A DNA stretch of 13,369 nucleotides, taken from the NCBI GenBank assembly GCA_024404655.1, contig JAKSPR010000039.1, positions 1-13,369 on the forward strand. Direction: 5' to 3'. The notes beneath the pieces were generated by a model. The model worked only from the letters and a program-made list of their open reading frames with translations, was not told where the DNA came from and searched no databases. Origin of the DNA: Clostridia bacterium. Its GTDB lineage: Bacteria; Bacillota; Clostridia; Oscillospirales; CAG-272. Position numbers and translations under genes: made by a program. Below are positions 13,258 to 13,369 of this stretch, piece by piece (within the stretch, counting starts at the first letter, position 1; each line of letters starts with the position of its first letter).

Positions 13258-13369
13258 TTAAGAATGATAGGGGATGGCCGGGGTAAAGAGGTGACCGCCG
13301 AACAGATCGGTGAGGCGATAGCAGACGCGGCAGTCAACGTCGGTGAGATAAGCGTTTGTCAGCTCCAGC
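13258..13369 (-). CDS. C-terminal fragment of an unidentified protein (cut by window edge)
   Basis: An open frame enters from the right edge on the minus strand and ends at TAA (13260-13258), giving the last 36 residues, from LELTNAYLTDVD to FTPAIPYHS. It has normal-looking coding composition, and its stop lies 27 bp before the phosphatase-like gene, which suggests a shared transcript. Too little is present to assign a family; two cysteines (DCRVC) are the only notable residues. Confidence 0.6.
   Translation of the reverse strand, partial: LELTNAYLTDVDCRVCYRLTDLFGGHLFTPAIPYHS

Overview
The window looks like chromosomal DNA from a Clostridia-type Bacillota (Firmicutes), most likely an uncultured gut or rumen member of the Oscillospirales/Eubacteriales. 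This is inferred from several things: Gram-positive lipoproteins with lipobox cysteines and no outer-membrane genes, strong AAGGAGG-type ribosome binding sites, an ECF folate transporter subunit behind a tetrahydrofolate (THF) riboswitch, a WalJ/YycJ-type metallo-hydrolase, and moderately high GC with AT-rich promoters. No phage, transposon, CRISPR, rRNA or tRNA was seen.

Layout. (1) Positions 78-2714, minus strand: an operon transcribed as THF riboswitch, FolT-like S component, YycJ/WalJ-like MBL hydrolase, RluA-type pseudouridine synthase, ending in a strong intrinsic terminator at 78-108. (2) Positions 2883-4866, plus strand: typA/bipA with an extended -10 promoter and its own terminator. 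The promoter position makes TTG at 2975 the likely start. (3) Positions 4888-6021, plus: a PrsA/PpiC-like foldase lipoprotein, followed by a bidirectional terminator. (4) Positions 6076-7584, minus: an orphan family-1 extracellular solute-binding lipoprotein. (5) A divergent control region at 7585-7836 with a consensus promoter on each strand and two perfect inverted repeats. (6) Positions 7837-11786, plus: a short uroporphyrinogen-decarboxylase-superfamily-like protein, a uridine kinase, a large cytoplasmic serine hydrolase with a Glu/Pro-rich linker and an extra C-terminal domain, and a small lipoprotein coupled to it by an ATGA overlap. (7) Positions 11823-12400, plus: a membrane-anchored XRE regulator whose mRNA begins with a strong ribosome binding site that serves an overlapping out-of-frame TTG reading frame rather than the regulator. 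(8) Positions 12421-13369, minus: a compact alkaline-phosphatase-superfamily enzyme with all expected metal ligands, and the C-terminal tail of an unidentified gene cut by the window edge.

Most of this is housekeeping or ordinary accessory content. I did not find a convincing new multi-gene system. The points most worth checking are the variant THF riboswitch with its unclear expression platform, the hydrolase/lipoprotein pair, the short UROD-like protein beside an orphan binding protein and operator-like palindromes, and the leader ORF over the XRE gene. All function calls come from reading motifs; no database search was run.
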